From an uncultured bacterium (lineage in GTDB: Bacteria; Bacteroidota; Bacteroidia; Bacteroidales; Bacteroidaceae): a DNA stretch of 64,000 nucleotides. Shown in pieces: positions 62,130 through 64,000 of this stretch (its first letter is position 1; every line of letters begins with the position of its first letter). The stretch covers positions 62,001-126,000 of the forward strand of contig CAJMNM010000005.1 in NCBI GenBank assembly GCA_905214795.1, read 5' to 3'. The position numbers were made by a program, and so were the translations under genes. The notes beneath the pieces were generated by a model. That model saw nothing but the letters and a program-made list of their open reading frames with translations, did not search any database and was not told where the DNA came from.

Positions 62130-63104
62130 TTAGAAACCATAAGGATTTCTTGTTTTATACATGTCGTTCATTTCCTGTTCAATGTTGCTGTATTTGCCAT
62201 CAAGGGCTTGTGCGGCATTAGGATTGCATTCCAAAGCTTTCTTCACGTCGTCCATGGCTCCGGCTTTATCATTGAGTAAAAGTTTGACGCGTCCGCGTTC
62301 TTTGTAACATTCAGATGAATCCGGCATGAATTCAACGGCCTCGTTCATGCAATTCAGTGACTGGTCTAGCTGGTGATTGGCTGCATAGGCTGTACTTAGT
62401 TTGACATATGCTTCGGGAAGGAGAGGATTGAGCGTCTTCACCTTTTCATAATATTCTATGGCTTCAGCGATTTGTCCTTTTTTCATGTTGATGTCGGCTT
62501 TAATCATCATGGCCTCTTCATTTTCATCAGAATGTTGTAGAACAAAGTCAACATCGGCTTCGGCATCATTCAGACTATTCATCAGACAGAGAATTTCTGC
62601 TCTGAGCATGTAAGCCTGCAGGAGATTTCCATCTTGTTGGATGGCACGGGTAAGCATGGCAATGGCCTGGAATTCATCGAGAAGTGCGTGCTTGGCCTTG
62701 CCGCTCCAATATAACAGTTCGGCTTGTTGTGGGCAGACTTGGAGCCCTTTGGTGCAGATTTCGTCCATGCGTTGGAAATTTTGCCGGATATCACAAAGCT
62801 TTGCCATGCTGATATAGGCACTGGAGGGGTCGCTGGCCGACTCTGCTATTTGTGACAAGGTGTTGTAAGCCGATTCTGTGTCGTGGTTTTGTAGTTGGGC
62901 TTGCGCGAGGAAATTCATGGTTTCTTCATCTTTTCTGATAGCCAATGCTTTATCAAAACAACGGATGGCGTATTGTGTTTCGCCGATTTTCAACGCACGT
63001 AATCCGTCATATTTTAAAACGTCAAACTCTCTTTCCTGATTTTTTTCCTGGTTATCTGCGGGTGTTTCTTCTTTGCCGCTGAAAAGTGTTTTAAAAAAGC
63101 CCAT
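62130..63104 (-). CDS. Tetratricopeptide repeat protein
   Basis: A 324-residue protein with about eight TPR-like helical pairs over residues 30-300 (for example GLRALKIGETQYAIRCFDKA and LLPEAYVKLSTAYAANHQLD), preceded by a short polar linker. There is no signal peptide, so it is probably a cytoplasmic scaffold; partners are unknown. The frame opens at 63128, but a TATATTTG box lies on the minus strand at 63133-63126, so I use the ATG at 63104 (MGFFKTLFSG). It is divergent from glmS and upstream of the Phe/Tyr operon promoter. Confidence 0.75.
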   Translation of the reverse strand: MGFFKTLFSGKEETPADNQEKNQEREFDVLKYDGLRALKIGETQYAIRCFDKALAIRKDEETMNFLAQAQLQNHDTESAYNTLSQIAESASDPSSAYISMAKLCDIRQNFQRMDEICTKGLQVCPQQAELLYWSGKAKHALLDEFQAIAMLTRAIQQDGNLLQAYMLRAEILCLMNSLNDAEADVDFVLQHSDENEEAMMIKADINMKKGQIAEAIEYYEKVKTLNPLLPEAYVKLSTAYAANHQLDQSLNCMNEAVEFMPDSSECYKERGRVKLLLNDKAGAMDDVKKALECNPNAAQALDGKYSNIEQEMNDMYKTRNPYGF

Positions 63105-63229
63105 ATTCACATTCATTTTATGACACAAATATACTAATAATGTTTAAAAGATAGTATCTTTGTTGTGAATTTAGTATTCAATAACAAATATATTATATAT
63201 TTTTATACATCAAAATATCATAGTTTACA

Positions 63230-64000
63230 ATGTGCGGAATCGTTGGATATATCGGTAAGAAAGATGCTTACCCAATTCTTATAAAAGGACTTAAACGTTT
63301 AGAATATAGAGGTTATGATAGTGCCGGTGTGGCCTTGATTAATGAGCGTCAGGAACTGAATGTATATAAAACCAAAGGTAAGGTAGCCGATTTGGAAAGA
63401 GTGGCGTCCGATAAGGATGTAACCGGGCATGCCGGTATAGCTCATACGAGATGGGCAACTCACGGTGAGCCTTGTGCTGAAAATGCGCATCCGCATTATT
63501 CTGCGTCTGGAAATCTGGCCTTGATTCATAATGGTATTATAGAAAATTATGCGACTTTAAAGGAAAGATTGATTGAACGCGGAATAAAATTCAGGAGCAG
63601 TACAGACTCAGAGGTCTTGGTACAGCTGATTGAGTATATTCAGGTCAATAATGATTTGGATCTTCTGAGCGCAGTGCAGGTGGCATTGCATGAGGTGATT
63701 GGCGCGTATGCCATTGCCATACTGGACAAACGTCATCCCAATCAGATAATAGCTGCCCGTAAGAGTAGCCCGCTGGTTGTCGGTATTGGTAAGGATAATG
63801 ATTTCTATTTGGCTTCCGATGCGACACCAATTGTAGAATATACCGATAAAGTGGTTTATCTTGACGACGGCGATATAGCGGTAATTCAGCCGGGACATGA
63901 GCTGAAAGTGGTGGATATGGACAATACAAGAATGCACCCCACAGTGAAGACTGTGGATATCAATCTCGGACAGTTGGAAAAGGGAGGCTATCCTTTCTTT
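63230..64000 (+). CDS. glmS: Glutamine-fructose-6-phosphate aminotransferase, N-terminal part
   Basis: The first 257 codons of GlmS, cut by the right edge. Cys2 of MCGIVGYIG is the N-terminal nucleophile of the class II glutamine amidotransferase domain. RWATHGEP, HNGIIENY and STDSEVLVQLI are the further marks of the glutaminase. The sugar isomerase domains are outside the window. The enzyme makes glucosamine 6-phosphate for wall and lipopolysaccharide synthesis. A TATCTTTG box at 63155-63162 is the likely -10-like element. The 68-base leader shows no glmS ribozyme-like structure that I can see. Confidence 0.95.
   Translation, partial: MCGIVGYIGKKDAYPILIKGLKRLEYRGYDSAGVALINERQELNVYKTKGKVADLERVASDKDVTGHAGIAHTRWATHGEPCAENAHPHYSASGNLALIHNGIIENYATLKERLIERGIKFRSSTDSEVLVQLIEYIQVNNDLDLLSAVQVALHEVIGAYAIAILDKRHPNQIIAARKSSPLVVGIGKDNDFYLASDATPIVEYTDKVVYLDDGDIAVIQPGHELKVVDMDNTRMHPTVKTVDINLGQLEKGGYPFF

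Noticed and set aside
63163..63229. glmS ribozyme
   Set aside because: The 5' leader is short and AT-rich and shows no conserved ribozyme core.

Overview
This window is chromosomal DNA of a member of the Bacteroidota, most likely a gut-associated Bacteroidales. The evidence is the promoter style (TTTG, 19-20 bases, TAnnTTTG, seen best before the tRNA-Gln gene and the aromatic amino acid operon), families largely confined to this phylum (DUF3822, DUF5683, PG_1098-type methyltransferase, a C-terminal type IX sorting-like domain) and the gene neighbourhoods. I cannot name the genus from sequence alone. Both ends cut a gene: the first codons of rsmD on the left (minus strand) and the first 257 codons of glmS on the right (plus strand).

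Layout. 1-8.5 kb: rsmD start, DUF3822, a small membrane protein, a RecD-like helicase, a secreted phosphatase, alaS and a divergent MerR-type regulator. 8.5-10.07 kb: a gene-poor, AT-rich stretch with many copies of a TACGGTTACG/CGTAACCGTA repeat. 10.07-13.3 kb: an accessory island with three predicted nucleases (PD-(D/E)XK of PGN_0703 type, single-HKD phospholipase D type, T5orf172-DUF4268 fusion) and a decayed XRE regulator. 13.6-16.5 kb: a GH38 mannosidase-like enzyme. 16.8-23 kb: the operon parA-parB-DUF5683-mltD-rel, with overlapping genes. 23-28.6 kb: surE-lpxB convergent with rsfS-ftsH-cdsA. 28.9 kb: tRNA-Gln. 29-35.6 kb: DUF349 protein, CorA, KsgA, a flippase-like membrane protein, PepD. 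35.8-38.7 kb: a probable steroid/bile-acid reductase cluster. 38.8-46 kb: a run of plus-strand housekeeping genes (M15 dipeptidase, methyltransferase, acetyltransferase, topoisomerase IV B, coaD, S41 protease). 46-53 kb: AlkD-like repair protein, DNA/RNA nuclease, orphan membrane protein, GH127 arabinofuranosidase, groES-groEL. 53.4-55.7 kb: an acetyltransferase, then a second gene-poor stretch with an IS982-like remnant and the same dispersed repeat. 55.7-57.9 kb: AraC regulator divergent from a Bcr/CflA exporter. 57.9-62.1 kb: the phenylalanine/tyrosine operon. 62.1-64 kb: TPR protein and glmS.

The two systems most worth a second look are the following. (1) A complete transcription-attenuation region in front of the Phe/Tyr operon, which appears in no gene list. 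It has a consensus promoter, a 30-codon leader peptide with ten consecutive Phe/Tyr codons, a pause hairpin, an antiterminator pairing and an intrinsic terminator ending 17 bases before the first enzyme gene. (2) A three-gene cluster of a steroid 5-alpha-reductase-like membrane protein, an old-yellow-enzyme flavoprotein with a C-terminal cysteine cluster, and a short-chain dehydrogenase. This is the composition reported for gut Bacteroidales that make allo/iso bile acids from 3-oxo-delta4 steroids. The nuclease island at 10-13 kb is a candidate defence locus that looks partly degraded.

Several gene starts were moved inward because a TAnnTTTG -10-like element lies on or after the longest possible start, or because a Shine-Dalgarno sequence or family alignment points to a later codon. 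These choices are noted gene by gene.
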